Source: Drosophila pseudoobscura
Taxonomy: Eukaryota; Arthropoda; Insecta; Diptera; Drosophilidae
Length of the DNA: 64,000 bases
Direction of reading: 5' to 3'
Assembly: GCF_009870125.1 (NCBI RefSeq)
Contig: NC_046680.1
Coordinates: forward strand, 11,594,001-11,658,000
The notes under the pieces were generated by a model. That model made no database searches. It was not told the DNA's origin and saw nothing but the letters and a program-made list of their open reading frames with translations. The first letter of the stretch is position 1, and the number at the start of each line of letters is the position of its first letter. Both the position numbers and the translations under genes were made by a program. This document shows positions 48,817 through 62,641 of this stretch, piece after piece.

Positions 48817-50729
48817 TCAAAACGATGCGGATAGGCGAAAAGAAAATTAAAATTAAATACAAACAAAAATACAAAAACAAATACAAGTAAAAATAAAAAG
48901 GAGAGTGCAAAAGCAAAAGCAAAAGAAAAAGAAAAAAGCAGAAGCAAAAGCAAAAGCAAAAGCAGAAGCAGAACAGGAGAGGAGAGATATTATATATACA
49001 TATACACAGAAGAACAGGCATAAATGATATATAAATAATTATATAGTATATATATACATACATATATGTACACTTATTACAAACAAATATACAATTGAAG
49101 GAAAAGAAAATATTGAAATAGGTTTTACTGCTGATAACTGAACGCTAAATAATGTACTTATATACAAATACAATAACAGCGAAACTAAAATGTTTAGAGA
49201 GGATAACCATACGAGTAACATTTACAAACTAGCGGATGAGGCCAGAACATTTACATAAGCAAAAGACTTGACTTGATTATACCTATGTATTATGATTGAC
49301 GATTGACGATTGACGACTCCCAATCGAGGGGGCCTCAAACAATATTCTTCGTTATTTTTTTTACAATTATCTAAGTGCTTTATTTGACATAGTGCGACTG
49401 CCTACAGTCAAAACTCCACACCTGCATGTAAATACGACCTTATCTTGACCTTCCTCTCTTCCCACATACATACTCGCAAGCTGATTTGCATGTAAAGTTA
49501 TGTATTTCATCACCCTTTCACCTCCCCCCACCACCCAACCTTCACGACCTTCACGACCCCCTGGAAGAACTCTCATGGAAACGGCAGCTATTGTAGTTAA
49601 GTAAATTTATTTACACAATTACCTATAGTATATTCAAATAACAACGGACTTTTAAATATACATAACAACGAGGAAAACGATAAAACCACACACACACACA
49701 CCACAGAACGAGAGCCAGTCTTTTTAGCCAGCCCAAGATACGATCTCAGATTTCGCAGCCCTGCCACCCTTTGAAGCCCTCCCACATACACAATGGTATT
49801 GGTTAATGGGTAATGGGTAATGGCAAAAGCTCTGATCGAATCCTGGAAAACCATCAGTTAAGAGATACAATCAAGAAAATTATTAATTTAATAATAAATA
49901 CCCAAATTGATACCAGCCCGCAATAATATTGAGGGCCCAGAGCCCTGCCAAGCCGCTCTTACACGATGCAATAATTAGTCTGGATCGGGGAAAGCCAGTG
50001 AAAATGTCCCCGCCCCCACCGTCATGGTGGGGCAAGTGCGAAGTGGACACACGTTTCCCCCGCACTCCACTTGACATTTGTTGGCATTGTGTGCAGAGTG
50101 TGCAGCATAACGGATGCCTGTGCTGCAAAACCAAACATTAATCCTTTTATTAATGCTTCGGGCTGTCATTGTTCGCTTTTTTTTCGCCCTCGTTTCCAAT
50201 TATATACTACTAGGTGCATATGTATATGTTAGGGGACACTTTGGCTCTATGGCTGAAGGGAAACTGATTGAGAATTATACAAAAACAGAATAACATATGA
50301 AATTGCGAGCAATAAAATTTCATATCTTATACAAAGTACGTATAGCAAATGGCAGATAAAAGGACGATAATACCAATTGAGAATACGTTAAATAGTAAGT
50401 TTATCATTTGTTTCCGCTTCCTGAACTCCCGAACTACTGAACCACAAATACAACAACAAACACAAACAGAACTACAACAACGATCTTCGTTGCCAAGACC
50501 CAAGAGTATTATGGGCCACTCCTTAAAATAAATATTCTTTCGATTGATTGATTCGGTAAATGATTTAAATAAATAACTGCAAAATAACCCACCTCTAAAA
50601 ATTAAAAAATATAACAAATAACAAATAAAATACACGTTAATGGATAACTTAAACAATATCTTTAACAAAATGTGTATACATCTAAGTAAAAAGTAAAGAG
50701 TAAAAGTAAAAAAAATTACCCTAATCAAC

Positions 50730-50770
50730 GATGATGATGATGATGATGATGGAGATGATGGTGATGATGC
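50730..50770. repeat. GAT trinucleotide repeat
   Basis: About seven perfect GAT units followed by degenerate copies. Confidence 0.93.
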
Positions 50771-50824
50771 ATATAATTAAATGTAATCCTTGGAATTATG
50801 CACAAAACAGAAAACCGCACTAAA

Positions 50825-50852
50825 CTACAACTACAACTACAACTACAACTAC
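50825..50852. repeat. CTACAA hexamer repeat
   Basis: Four to five perfect copies of CTACAA. Confidence 0.93.
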
Positions 50853-53800
50853 AGCAATTACAGCAGCAACAAACGAACAAATCAAACAACAATTTTAATC
50901 ACTTTTTTGAACGGACAAGAATCTGAGGTGAACGTAATGAAACAACAATGAAACACACACAGACATATACATATATTTTTGGCCTATTTTTCTATAACCA
51001 GAACGAAATTTTTAAATGAAAAAACCAAAAACAAAACCCAACTTTTATAAAGACAAAAAACGAAACGGAAGAGAAAAACAAATGAAAAAGTGCGATTGTA
51101 AATAACAAATGAAACGAAAAGAAAAGAAAATAAAAGAAGAGGATTCAGAATTCAGTTGAATTTCAGTTCCAATATTTTTCAAAAAACTAAATCCAACGAA
51201 GATCGTTTGAAGGCATTGAAACCCCTTTAAATTTTCCAATTTTACCAGTATTTACTTGAGTTTCATTTGGTTGAATTAAATTTGATTCTTGGAGGCTGTC
51301 CCAGCAACCAGTATGGTGTATAAAAGGAGAATTTGTATATAGAAATCTGTATTGCGAGTATTAACTGAATTAGAGATTAGAGACCCTATGTCAAATGTTT
51401 CTTAAGTTTTAACATTTCCCAGTTTTACGGCATTCATTTTTCTACGTACTATTTTTATTGCCACAAAATTTGAAAGAAGAACAAAAGCAAAAGTTGATGG
51501 AGAAAATACACGAAAATATGTAGCTAAAGCCCCCAAAAAAACAAAACAAAAAACTATTGTTGAATGTTAAAAGGAAGACATACACACATACACACATATG
51601 CATTGATACACACACACATGCAAGTATACACATACATATACATATATATATAAACGTATAGAGCACACAGTCAGCAACACGAAGAACTTGTATTTATTTG
51701 TATTTGTATATTTGCAGAGGAAAAAAAAACGAAAACAAAACCCAAAAAAAAAAAACAAAATAATTAACTTTAAATGTTGCAAATGGCAATTTATCGAAAT
51801 CAGTTGATCGAGAGTTATCGATGAACATGGTCAATTATAATCGGTTCTTATCGGCTTTCATTTCCTTTCGATCGGACATTTCTGTACATAATTTCCGTCT
51901 GCCCACTTATCTCTTGTCTCTTCCTCGCTCTCTCTCTCCCCCCCTGTCTCTCTCTTTTTATCTATATATCTCTGTCACTCTCTGTCTTGTTCTGACTCGT
52001 TTCACTTATATATTGTATGTAGAGGAGGTACATATGTTTTTAGCATAATTCCCCTTTTTAATTTAACAACTGTTTACGTAACTATATTAATTAATTAATT
52101 ATATATACGAATATATGATAAAACACAAAACAAAAACAAAAACAGAAACTACAACAGAAAAAACACAAAAAAAAAACAAAAAACAGACAAAGAAAAGATG
52201 AAAAACAAATACACAACCTAATATACACTGAAAACAAAACCGAAACATGCATTTCTGATTTCTTCTATTCTATCCAGTTTTCGATAAGTATTTCAGTAGA
52301 ACATGTAGCATATATTTTCCACTCCACAACAACAACACCTACAAGAAAAAACCACACACAGTCACAGTAAGTTGATAAACCCCTGCATGTCCTATAAATC
52401 CACCAAGCCATGCATACAGTGCGTTTCATGAGCATCAGAGCATGCCAAAGAAAGCTCTTTAAGGCTCTTTTCATATGCAAATCCATTTAGGTTATACACA
52501 TCTCTGTCTGACTGTCGGTCTGTCTGTCTATGTATCTGTGGCAACTAAAGAGCCTTCTGCAAGTGCTTTCCATGCTCTGAGTGCGCTTCGTTGAGGCAGC
52601 ACCCAGTGGAAGTACAATTGAAGCCTGAAAGTTTAAGTTAATAAGCACCATAAGGAGTCCCCACATTCTTTGTCCTACAGCCAAGCCCATCTGCGTGTAG
52701 CAGTTAGGTAAGATAGACCATTCATCGCCAGCAAATAAATGTAGGGCTCTTCACTTGGCAGGGAAGCAAACTTTTCAGCATTGTCCCGGCGGGGGCAAAA
52801 GGCAAGCAAAATATTTTAGCATTAAATGAAATTAAATATCCACAGCACAAGCGTAGCCAAAAAGTATCTACAATACGAATATATATGATGCTTTCGCAAA
52901 AATAATTACACAAGTATTATTATCCCCCATACCGGGCTGAGAGCGAATCCAAACAAATTTGTCTTCAGCTGAACGGACTTGAAGCTGGATTGGATCTTGA
53001 TTTTTATGGGATTTCGAGCAGGTTTGCTTTTGGCAAAGAGGTATACTCGTAGCAGAATATTTAATCGAACATAAATCTAATCGAACATAAACTATTAATG
53101 TTATCTGGATGTTTAGTAGACTAGCACATATATACCTATAAAGGAAGTAGAAATATAGTAACCAGTGAGCCGATTCAGCCGATTCACATAAGCATAAAGT
53201 ATTCAAGTATTAATATCAATTTATTCGCATTTGGTAGTTTCTAAGAAAGCGCCTGGAAAAATGTTGAAAAATTTGCGTGTCAATTTATGGCAGCATTGGA
53301 GGCTGCATGCAAAACACCAGGATAGTCAGGAAAGCTAGCCAAAATCCCTCCTGAGGCTCAAGTTCGCACTGGTCTAAAAGTGGCCTTCAATGGGCATCAG
53401 GTGTTGTGTTACACAGCTTTCAAGCGGCTTTGTACGTTTACAGAAAGCCGCACTCAGTGCAGACACAACCAGAGCCACTGATGCCATTCAATGCCACTTT
53501 TATCCCTCTCACACTGCTTCTCTCTGCCATCCCATTCACATTCACATTCCCACTCCCACTCCCATTTCTCTTTCCACAAACAGCCAAACGCAATCATTGT
53601 ATGACGACCAGTGCACTGGAGGGAAAATAGTTTCCAGAACGAGTAATAAGTAGATAAACTCGGAACCCCCCGAAGTAGGCTATGGGGTTTTGCATGCAAA
53701 GTGCTCATTATAAATTGCTTGAAGAGGGTGAAGAGCCTTAGTGTTTGCGGAAAGTGTACCCGCAGAGGCGGGTTTTTTTGTTCTTAGTTTTGCCTCGGGC

Positions 53801-54807
53801 AACACTTAATTGGGAAGGCTCTCTTTGTTGCAGTTTTAATTGATAATTGTTCGTCCGCTCTGGTGCAAATGGAAGCGTTTTATGTTCTCCCCCAACAATA
53901 TTTACACCCATCCAAATTTTAAATATTAATTGAAGCCTATCAAATATTTAGGCTATTCATTTACACGCCCAACAGGAGCAGACACAGGCACAGACACCTA
54001 CACGGAAACCACACTCGAAACATTCGAAACACTCGAAACACTCGAAACTCTCGGACACGGACACGTGTTAATATTTAATAATTTGTGTTCAATATAAGTA
54101 ATTAGCCAATCGAATTATGTCAAACACTTAGCGTAAACAATTTTGCACTGCTGCACTTTTTATGTGATAAATAATTAGCACAAAACCAAAATGAAACTTT
54201 TCTATGTATTTACATGTACGAGTATATATGTATTTATGCACCGCCGTTGCACTTAACACAATGAAAATGAAACCGGAATTCGTATTAGAGACTAATTAAT
54301 TAGAAATTCGATGTAGTAATTGCACAAATCAGCAGAAAGGATTCTCCAATAAGGGCCCAGGGAAGATGTTTCATGGGAGCTGTGTCGATTAGTCTTCCAC
54401 AAAACACACAGACACCACACCGTACCAAAAAACTGACACACCCAGCAAAGCATCACACGCCTTGGATGCACAAGGATGCACGGGGCACCCCACCTGGAAG
54501 AGACAACTCCCAAAGGAATCAAAAGAGTATTTTCGAGCTATAAGCATAAGTAGTCCACAGTACCTAAAAGCAAATCGAGATGTCGTATGTAGCTGCGCAT
54601 ACTGCATTCCCCTAACATGCACACAATCAAAGCTTAAAAGCAATCCGTCCTAAACTGAAACTTTGGAGCGGAATCCTCAACTCAAGCGGAAGCAACTACC
54701 GCACATATAACAACTACCTACATCTATCTATACGAGCTCAATGGCACCTCGACCACACAGACACAGACTCAAACACAACACTCACATACATAACTTAAAA
54801 CACAGGC

Positions 54808-54850
54808 ACACCAACACCAACACCAACACCAACACCGACACCAACACCAC
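54808..54850. repeat. CACCAA hexamer repeat
   Basis: Six or seven copies of CACCAA with one CACCGA variant. Confidence 0.93.
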
Positions 54851-56103
54851 ACGTAATTGCACTTAAAATGTAAATGTTGTGATTTAAATGCACCGCCTCA
54901 AAGTATGCACCAAAAAGTTTTCGAAAATGTATTTTTGCACTATTTTTAAATGCACCAAAAATTTAATTATATTTTAACTAGTGTTCTTTAAAACGATCTT
55001 AAAACCCGTTTAGATATTATACCAAATTTAGCAAAAACTAAAAACTAAAAAAAAATAGCAAACAAAACGAAAGGAAAGGAAGGAAAAACCTAGAGAGAGA
55101 TTTTGTTTTCGTGTTTTTCCAGATATTAAAGTCTAAGTCAAGAAAAGTCTGCGAAACATTCGTCTGCAATGTAAATACAGAGCGAACTAATAAATAAAGA
55201 AATATAAATAAATTATATATTTTCACACTGTAAATAGACCAACCCATACACAGAACAGACCCAACAGAACAGAACGGAACGGAACGGACAGTACAGAAAA
55301 GAGCAGAACAAACTAGATCAAACACGCGACGACGACAGGCAAACAAATAAACAAAAATAAACGATAAAAAGATAAAACGATAAAACGATGAAGCGCGAAA
55401 TGTTTTTAACTTTAATTAGAAAGTGTTTTATGTATTATGTATGGTAGTCCACACAGGAGATCCTACTATTAACTTCTAAGCCATTTAACTTGTAAATTAT
55501 TATGGTTATAAATGTGTAATGTAAATGGAAGCGAATCGAGTAGAACGGAGAGTAAGGGCGGCAAAGGCGAATGCGAATGCCAAGCGAATGCCAATGAGGA
55601 TGCGGGTGATGTGGTGATGCCAAGTAGCATAGTATCGTAACTACATACAACAAAAGCCGCGTATAAGTACAGAACTACCATGAAATATATATGTATGTAT
55701 GTATATTGTGTGGTTATAAATTATACTAACATCTGGAGCTTGCCGAAAAGTCTACAAATTTGTAAAGACTTGGAGAATATACACGAGTACTCGTATATAC
55801 ATATACGTATTTCAAACTAAAGAAGCAAAAAGTCGTAACTGTATTCAAGTTTGAACATGAGAAAAACCCACAACCAAAACCAAATGAAGGCAGATTCGCA
55901 AAAAACAATACAATTATTAATATTACAATTGAATTTGAATTATTGAATATGAACTTGCGGCAGACAACAAAATGTATTACAAAACGAACAAAAATCTATA
56001 TATATATACACACAAAAATAATTTATGAGATTATATATACATATATATATAAATAAATAACAATAAAAACATACATATAACATGAACGTAATATGTAAAA
56101 TTA

Positions 56104-56109
56104 AATAAA
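56104..56109 (+). terminator. jeb: Distal poly(A) signal
   Basis: AATAAA at the last A-rich block; further AATAAA copies lie at about 55190-55210, 55345-55360 and 56050-56065. After 56.12 kb the strand bias ends, so this is the best candidate for the end of an extended jeb transcript. Confidence 0.4.
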
Positions 56110-56120
56110 AACGAAGCCTC

Positions 56121-59100
56121 AGTCAGTATAAAATGTCGAATGCTTCATTTAATGCGGATTATCTGGGCAGGCACATGGATATTGGGGCTAACGATGTTAT
56201 ATCCATCAGGTAATCTGTATATACGTGTCGGATCATTTATATTATAGTCTATGATCCCTACGGTGGAACACAACCCTGAGGGAGGTGCATCCATTGAAGC
56301 TACCCAAATGTGCCCCGGCGGATCGATTAAATTGTGCCCAAGGAAAGTTTCTACAGATATGAGAGACTACCACAGATCGCCATAAGATCAGTTGTATGGA
56401 AAGTTATCCTTTTGTTGTACCGATTCACTGTGCCCAAATTGGTGTCCTCGTCGGCTGTCGGCTAAAGGAAACTCGTGGATGGTTCGTCGTTTCTGCTTTT
56501 TTTTTTTTTTGTTTTTTTGGTAAATAAACAAGTGTCATAAATTTTAATTAACGTTAGCCGAAAACTAATTTCCATCTAATAACAAAACGAACACCGGGAC
56601 GGGCCGGGCCGGGCCGGGTCGATTCGGTTCTGGCCAGTGGTTTGTTGGCAGTGTTTTGGGACCAGGAGACTGGGGACTGGGGTCTGGGGTCCCGAGTCAA
56701 CCGACATAACTCAGGCGGCAGTTTGATGGGCGCCACAGCCCCATTGCACCCAGGAGTATAAACGAAATTGTATTTTTGTTGCTGTCGGTTTACGCTTAAT
56801 TACCTTGTGCCTTCCCGTTTGCCGTGTTCCCTTTCATTTCGAAGAAATACTCTCCTTTTTATAGCCGTACGCTTCGCGGAAATCATCATTATCATCATGG
56901 CCGCACGGATAAGGCAGAGGAGAGCGAAAAGGAGTCGCCATCGAAAGCGGAAAGCTAGGCGCACAAAAAGCTGAGGCGAATCCAATGTCGTGGCTTTTAT
57001 GATGCGGGGGCATGTAAATAAAAAGTCGCATATCGTTCATTTTGGAGCGAACGGTGGCAAAAGGTCAAAGTTCGTTCCCTGGATTCCACACTTCCCGATT
57101 CCTGCACCTACGACCTTTTCACCCGACCTGGCCCTTAACCTTTCGCCCCGGTTTGTTAATTAAGGTGTGACAAATGCAATCTGCAGGCAAGTTAAGCGTG
57201 CAATCAGCCAATGTCCCATCTGGGCGGGCTGGCTCATTAAAATGGGATTTAGCGATGGCTCCATGGCGGAGCAGTACGAGTCCATGTCCATATGGACGGC
57301 CCGGCTCCGTCCTCGCCCTCGTCCTCGGCCTCGGTGCGGAGCGGAACGGAACCAAACCGACGTGCGAGTAGGTCTAGGCGCGATAAAACAAATGCCAAAG
57401 CCTAAAATGGCAGATTGTGGCCTTTGCCTTGCCGACCTGCCCGTTCGTTCTCTGCTAAATAAATTGCCCTTAAATCCGGCTGCAATTTGTTGCACACCCA
57501 CATCGATGGGCAGATCGCAGATGGCCATCCATTGGATGGTGTGTTATGCGATGGCAACGAATCGGATGGAATGGAATGGGATGGGATGGATAGAATAGAT
57601 AGGAAACGAAGCGTGCTAGGATTTGACCTCCACTATAGGTGGAGCCTATGGCAAGACCCTGTTCGATTTCGAATCACAAGTACCCGCAGGGAAGGCACTC
57701 CAGAGAGCTCCTTGGATTGATGGTGAGGCCATGTGTGTGTGTGCAAGGGCGTTTTCAGGATTTCTCGAAGAGGCCGAGCTTTTTTCGGTTAATTATCGTC
57801 ATTCTTAAGCTGAGTTGCCACCAATTCGATACAAACGAACCTACTAGAGCATTATATAATTCGCAATCTCGCTGATTAATGATCAGTCGAACTTCATAGC
57901 CAAGTCTCCCCTCCTCTCAACGTATTGGATAACCGTCCCACAGTAGCTATGGTACATGGCAGAAATTCGAATTTTAATGGTTATTTTGGGATAGTGGAAA
58001 TCATTTCCGTAAAAAGTTTTTCTGAATACTGGATATCTCATGCAGAAATTTTAGCGTTTGCATCGATCAACTTAAATTCTCAACATCAAATGGATCAAAT
58101 GGAGCAAATGGAGCAAATCAATAAGAACTTCCATGATTACCTCGTGTAAGGCTCGCATCGATTTTTGTAAGGAAATGTTCAACAACTACGATCGTTGTCC
58201 TTCAAAAGAAGTTTTTAATATGTAAAAAGGTGAAGATTCATAAATATAGAATATAAATGTATAGAATATATAGATGTATATGATTTGAGTCTAAAACACA
58301 GCTTTAATCGACGGTGTAAGTCCTTTAAAGCGAGCCATTTCAAATCAGGGGGTCGTCTGCCTTGCAGAGATTTCCTCACATCTCATGGATCGCCGAAAGA
58401 GGCTGATGCAGTCTTGTTTCAGAGATACTTCCCTCTGATTGCCAGCAGTGCTGCGAAAATAGTCTAAAACGTTTCAAAATAGGTAGTCATCTTTTTGGAG
58501 AATATTTTTAAGATCAATAGAGGTAGAGGTAATTTAAATAGCAGCCTTTGTAGCTGGTATTGTGTCCCATCCATCAAAACGTAGTCCACAACACTTGTCG
58601 GGATCAAGATCCATCCATCCAAATCTATGAATACAATATATGTACATCATATGGTAAATACAAAAATTAAGTTTAATAACAATTTTTTTTTAATTAAGCA
58701 TGCCCCAGGGGCTTCCTGGGTACGCCCTTGTGTGTTGGGGGTTTAAAACTAAAAATTTATTTGCTTCATCTCTAGAGCTTCCCGTGGGTAGATTATTTTT
58801 GCATCAGCCGAGCACTCGCAGGAGCGACTGCCAAACAACTTTTGGCACAGACCAGAAACTGTTTTACACTCTACGCCCACTCTACTATAGCCCGATCTCA
58901 GTGCCTGTTCGGGGCAGGGAGCGTGCCCCAAACCAACTTTGTCTAAAAATAAACTCTAATGCAAAATGTTGCGGTCTGTTTCCATTAAAATTCCCTGAAC
59001 TTTCCTACGGCTTTTGGCAGTCGCCCTGCGTTGTCCTTGGCTCTAAGCGGAACACAACAGTTTTCCCTTCGATATGCGTGCGACAAGTGACACATACATG

Positions 59101-61064
59101 CAGGCACTACTCGTGCTTCCTGCTTCCTGTTGCCCGCTCCTCTCGCTCTGAGCTGCACTTCCATGGCCGTGCCCCGGGCTGGACATTAACCCATTTCCCC
59201 CTCCGCTCGCTGCCGTCAGCCCTCTCTCTACCACCAAATAAACTGTGACACGGAAAATGTGCTGCAGACGTTTCTTTGTGTCAGCGAGAGGCAGCCGAGT
59301 CACATAAAATCTGTTGAAATCGGTGCCCATTACCATTACCAGGGTATATTTGTGTCGATTTTCATTTGTCTCTGTCTGTATCTCGTATGACGGCCAAGTC
59401 CCTGGTTCTACCCATGCCACATTCTTTTGCTTTTGATCTATCTATCTTTTAAATGTAGATCTCGATCAGCTGGTATCAAATAGTCGACTCTTGCTCGTTT
59501 ATTGCTGGCATCCGGTGCCGAAGCCCATTTTCTTTCGCTGACACAAATTCCAGTGTCTCTTGGCTTATCCTCCTGTAATTTTTAGCTGGCCATTTTTATA
59601 GGCTTTATTTTTATTAATATTAACGATGTGCGATATTTCCCCTTTGTGTGCCTGTTGAGTTTACGCATATTGTGTGTGTGTTTTGGGCAAGTCGGAATTA
59701 CCTCGCTGAATGACGGTACGTCGTCAAAAGCACGACTCATAACAGGCAATCAAAAAAGCATCTGCACTTGCCAGCTCTCCGGCTAATTTGCATGCTAATC
59801 CGGCTAGCGATATGCAAACTAGACAGGCCCATGACCACCCCCCTACCATCACATCCTTCCACATAATCCAACCACCAATCATCTAACTACTCCTCGTGCT
59901 CCATAACCATTCGAGTTCATATTTGCACTGCAACTTTTGCTGCCACTATAGATACTGCTGCCGGTTCTGTTTTATTGTTCAAATGTTGCCAGATCTCTGG
60001 GGATGGGATGGTAAGGGATGGCATGCATAGGATGGGGATGCTATGGGGCTCTGTCTCTTTGTTATTGCCATTTGTTGTTGGGCCACAATGTAATTTGGAT
60101 TGGATTTTTATGACTTGCTGGCCGTGGCATGCAGCACGAATCCTTGGGGTTGACATAGAATCAAAGCATTCACTGGCTGCTGCACATCGACATCGACCTG
60201 ATGCTGCAGGGCTATTTTCTAATTTATTTACAATAGATGCGAAAGCTAAAAACATGTCCCAAACATATCTGCACGATCAAAGTCAATATCCATCTGTACC
60301 ATGGTATATATGTAGTTATTCTCACGTTTTCGGAATATATTCTAGTAAAATTGATGCTCAAAAACTAGATTCTGCTGGGATCTATGTATGTCTATTGATA
60401 TTTTCCTCTTAATTGAAACACTCACTCGTATACTCATCGCTATCCCTATGCAAATCCCCCTACCCCTTTCCGTAGCCCTATTTGTTAGTCGCTTTTTCAG
60501 TCTTTATATAATCCAATCAAATAGTTTTCATTGTTGCTGCTACATATTTTTTTATTTAGTCGATTTTGTGTATCGAAATTGCAGTTTTGTTATTTGTTTT
60601 GTCAGCAGAGACTGTTTTGCTTTGGTGGCCTGTCAGACAATGGGACGTCGCTGGGGTGTCCCCCGTGTGATAGTGTGAACACAATGCCGGTTGTGTGGGT
60701 GTGCGTGTGGGTTTGTGTGTGGGTGTACGAGAGAGAGCTTTGTGTTTGGGTTAATTATCTTTTGTCGATTTAAGCATTTAGCTTCTGAAAAGAGCTGTCA
60801 CAAGGCGACGTCAGGACGTCAGTCAGCCCGCAGCAGCACAACAATGAGACCAATAAGCGGTACCCGAATACCAGATGAAAGAGCCATGCTAATCGTTTGA
60901 ATATTTGTTGGGGGCGAGTGGCGACAAGAGACTCGTTGGCAGCCCCAACAGTTGCTTGCTCATCTTCGCCGTTGACAATGAGAAGCATTATCGCATTGTT
61001 ATGCTAAATTCTATGTGGTTTACTGGTTGTTCTGTTACTCAGCCCTGTTCTGGTTCTGCTGGTA
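56121..61064. other. Intergenic region, no gene seen
   Basis: No coding segment I can support. A CGGGC pentamer repeat lies at 56597-56617. A 182-residue frame at 58700-59248 and a 145-residue frame at 59975-60412 have no recognisable features and no start or splice support. The part next to 61 kb must hold the 3' UTR and cleavage site of the SelH-like gene, but I found no clear AATAAA on the minus strand close to its stop codon. Confidence 0.5.
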
Positions 61065-61478
61065 CTACATTTCGTCCTCCTCGTCGTCGGTGAGGCCCAC
61101 CACCTTGTCGGGGTAGAACTTCTTCAGCACACGCTGCACATCCGGCACCAGATTCTCGAAATCCTCGGGGAACTTGTCCCGCCGCGGCGGACCCCTCGTC
61201 AGGCCCGACCACAGCTCGTGGACGGAGGTGCGTGCATTCTGGGAGAAGCCAATCTCGAAGGCTCCTTCCCGGGGCGCCTCCTTGCCGTACTTGTTCCTCA
61301 CCAGCTGGAACTCGCGCTCCGGAATGCGCTGCTTGAAGAAGGCGCCGCACTCCTCGGCCTTCATCTGGAAGATGGGGCACTCGGTGGTGTGCTCCACGTA
61401 GAAAATCGAGCGCTCCTTGCTAAAGTTCTCATCGGCGGCCCAGTCCACCATCTTGACCTTTTTCTTCCCTTTAGGCAT
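61065..61478 (-). CDS. Selenoprotein H (BthD-like) family protein, cysteine form
   Basis: A 137-residue protein of the SelH family, small thioredoxin-like redox proteins, nuclear or nucleolar in animals. Order: a basic start MPKGKKKVK (possible nuclear or nucleolar signal); residues 27-34 YVEHTTEC on the position of the family's redox loop (EHCxxU in selenoprotein H); RxGAFE at 70-75; the diagnostic ELWSGLTRGPPR at 88-99; KFP at 102-104; and an acidic end DDEEDEM. Selenocysteine is replaced by Cys34 and the partner Cys by Thr31, so no SECIS element is needed and the dithiol pair is lost. I chose the ATG at 61478 (AGT before it, A at -3) because the open frame upstream starts only with GTG. 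It is a single exon, intact, transcribed convergently to jeb. From memory it is the counterpart of melanogaster CG13186; I leave the symbol empty because I cannot confirm it. Confidence 0.88.
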   Translation of the reverse strand: MPKGKKKVKMVDWAADENFSKERSIFYVEHTTECPIFQMKAEECGAFFKQRIPEREFQLVRNKYGKEAPREGAFEIGFSQNARTSVHELWSGLTRGPPRRDKFPEDFENLVPDVQRVLKKFYPDKVVGLTDDEEDEM

Positions 61479-62641
61479 ACTGCCGACCGTCACTGCCACT
61501 CCCCCGAATTATGGATTTTGAATTTTGTCTCTCCGACTATCCATCCGACTATCCGAACAGACGAGTATTTCAATGCATCATTGTTTCTGTTAATAATGCT
61601 TATTATGTATTAATTAATAATTTCCTCTACTGATTGATGTCTTGGCTGCTGCGTTTTATGAATTCTGGCACAAGCAGCGCTCCATAAATCTTCGCTCTTT
61701 GTTTTTCAAATTTTAAAAGTGCGCACTAGAGAAGACCAGAGAAGTCTCTGTCCAAAGACGTTTCTTCGACCATTAGCCTCTTGGCTATTTTTAAAATGCA
61801 ATCAGAAGCAACAACAATTTTTGGGGACATTCTGAAAAAAAGAACGAAACAACAACAAAAACGTAAAAGAAGACAAGAACTTTTATGTTAATTTGGCGGC
61901 ACTGACAGACAGTCGAAAAGAAGCCTTCTGAAATGTTGCAGAAACATATGCTTTCACTGCCTCTTCAGGCAGATATTTCTCCATCTATTCAGACTGGTAT
62001 TTGCTCGTTTTGTCTTTGTATATGTCAACTCAGATGTATGTTCACAGAGCTCGATGTCTATATGATTTATGGTACTGCCTCTATAGGATCGAGCATCCGC
62101 AGCAGCCAGTCTACAAATTCTGTGCATAACAATAATATATGTATCTGCATACATATGTATTTATTTTGGATATAAGCGTGCATAAACAACAAAAGATACC
62201 GAAAATTATAAAAATAGTCAAGAGTTAGAGGAGTAGCATGAAAATAGTCACAATTAAACAAATAGAATGGAAAATCAAGAAGCTTCTTTAGCAATTTGCT
62301 TCCAGCGATCCTTTAATTAGAGAATCATAAATGGGACAGTACCCTCAAACGAGCCAGGATATGTTTTATTCCCAACTGGACATCTTGGCTCTCAGAGACT
62401 AGAATTGGGAATTGGCTATAGGCCAAAGCAAGCCCTCTTGCATTTAGCTGAAAGCAATCTCCAAGGACGAACCTATGTAATTTCATAATTCAATTCGTTA
62501 CTGCAATAAGTTTTAATTGTATAAATCATAGATTTGGTGGGATATCTTTATTCTTCCAAATGATTCCCAAATTACATTTGTTGTGACATTTATTTCGCAA
62601 TTTCTGGTCCTCCCATGGAAAAAGTTGAATGATCTCCCCAT

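Larger units (their letters stand above)
49427..55236 (+). promoter_or_regulatory. Pumilio-type elements TGTANATA in the 3' UTR
   Basis: Perfect TGTANATA octamers on the sense strand lie at 49427, 51097, 51334, 51883, 55170 and 55229, with another at 56216 beyond the predicted end. Pumilio proteins bind UGUANAUA in 3' UTRs and repress translation, notably in neurons. About 0.5 would be expected in 8 kb of balanced sequence and perhaps two to three in sequence this AT-rich, so enrichment is moderate. Confidence 0.35.
47949..56120 (+). other. jeb: jeb 3' UTR, short form and possible 8-kb extended form
   Basis: After the stop the plus strand becomes A-rich and T-poor, with AAACAAAAAC and AAGCAAAAGC runs, in several long blocks (48.0-49.2, 50.3-51.2, 51.4-51.8, 52.1-52.3 and 54.7-56.1 kb). 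That asymmetry is typical of transcribed fly 3' UTRs. Proximal poly(A) signals lie at 48707-48816 and distal ones at 55.2-56.1 kb. No gene intervenes on either strand. The stretch 52.3-54.6 kb is less biased, so the distal part may belong to the extended neural isoform, to a separate transcript or to intergenic DNA. Confidence 0.5.

Noticed and set aside
58700..59248. 182-residue plus-strand frame
   Set aside because: It starts in ordinary intergenic sequence and has no known motif, hydrophobic pattern or splice support; chance is sufficient.
59975..60412. 145-residue plus-strand frame
   Set aside because: It does not resemble any family I know, and its ATG-rich start derives from a GATGGGATGG-type repeat.
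61479..61499. Upstream extension of the SelH-like protein by seven residues
   Set aside because: The extension would have to start at GTG; the next codon that can start in eukaryotes is the ATG at 61478, with a good context.
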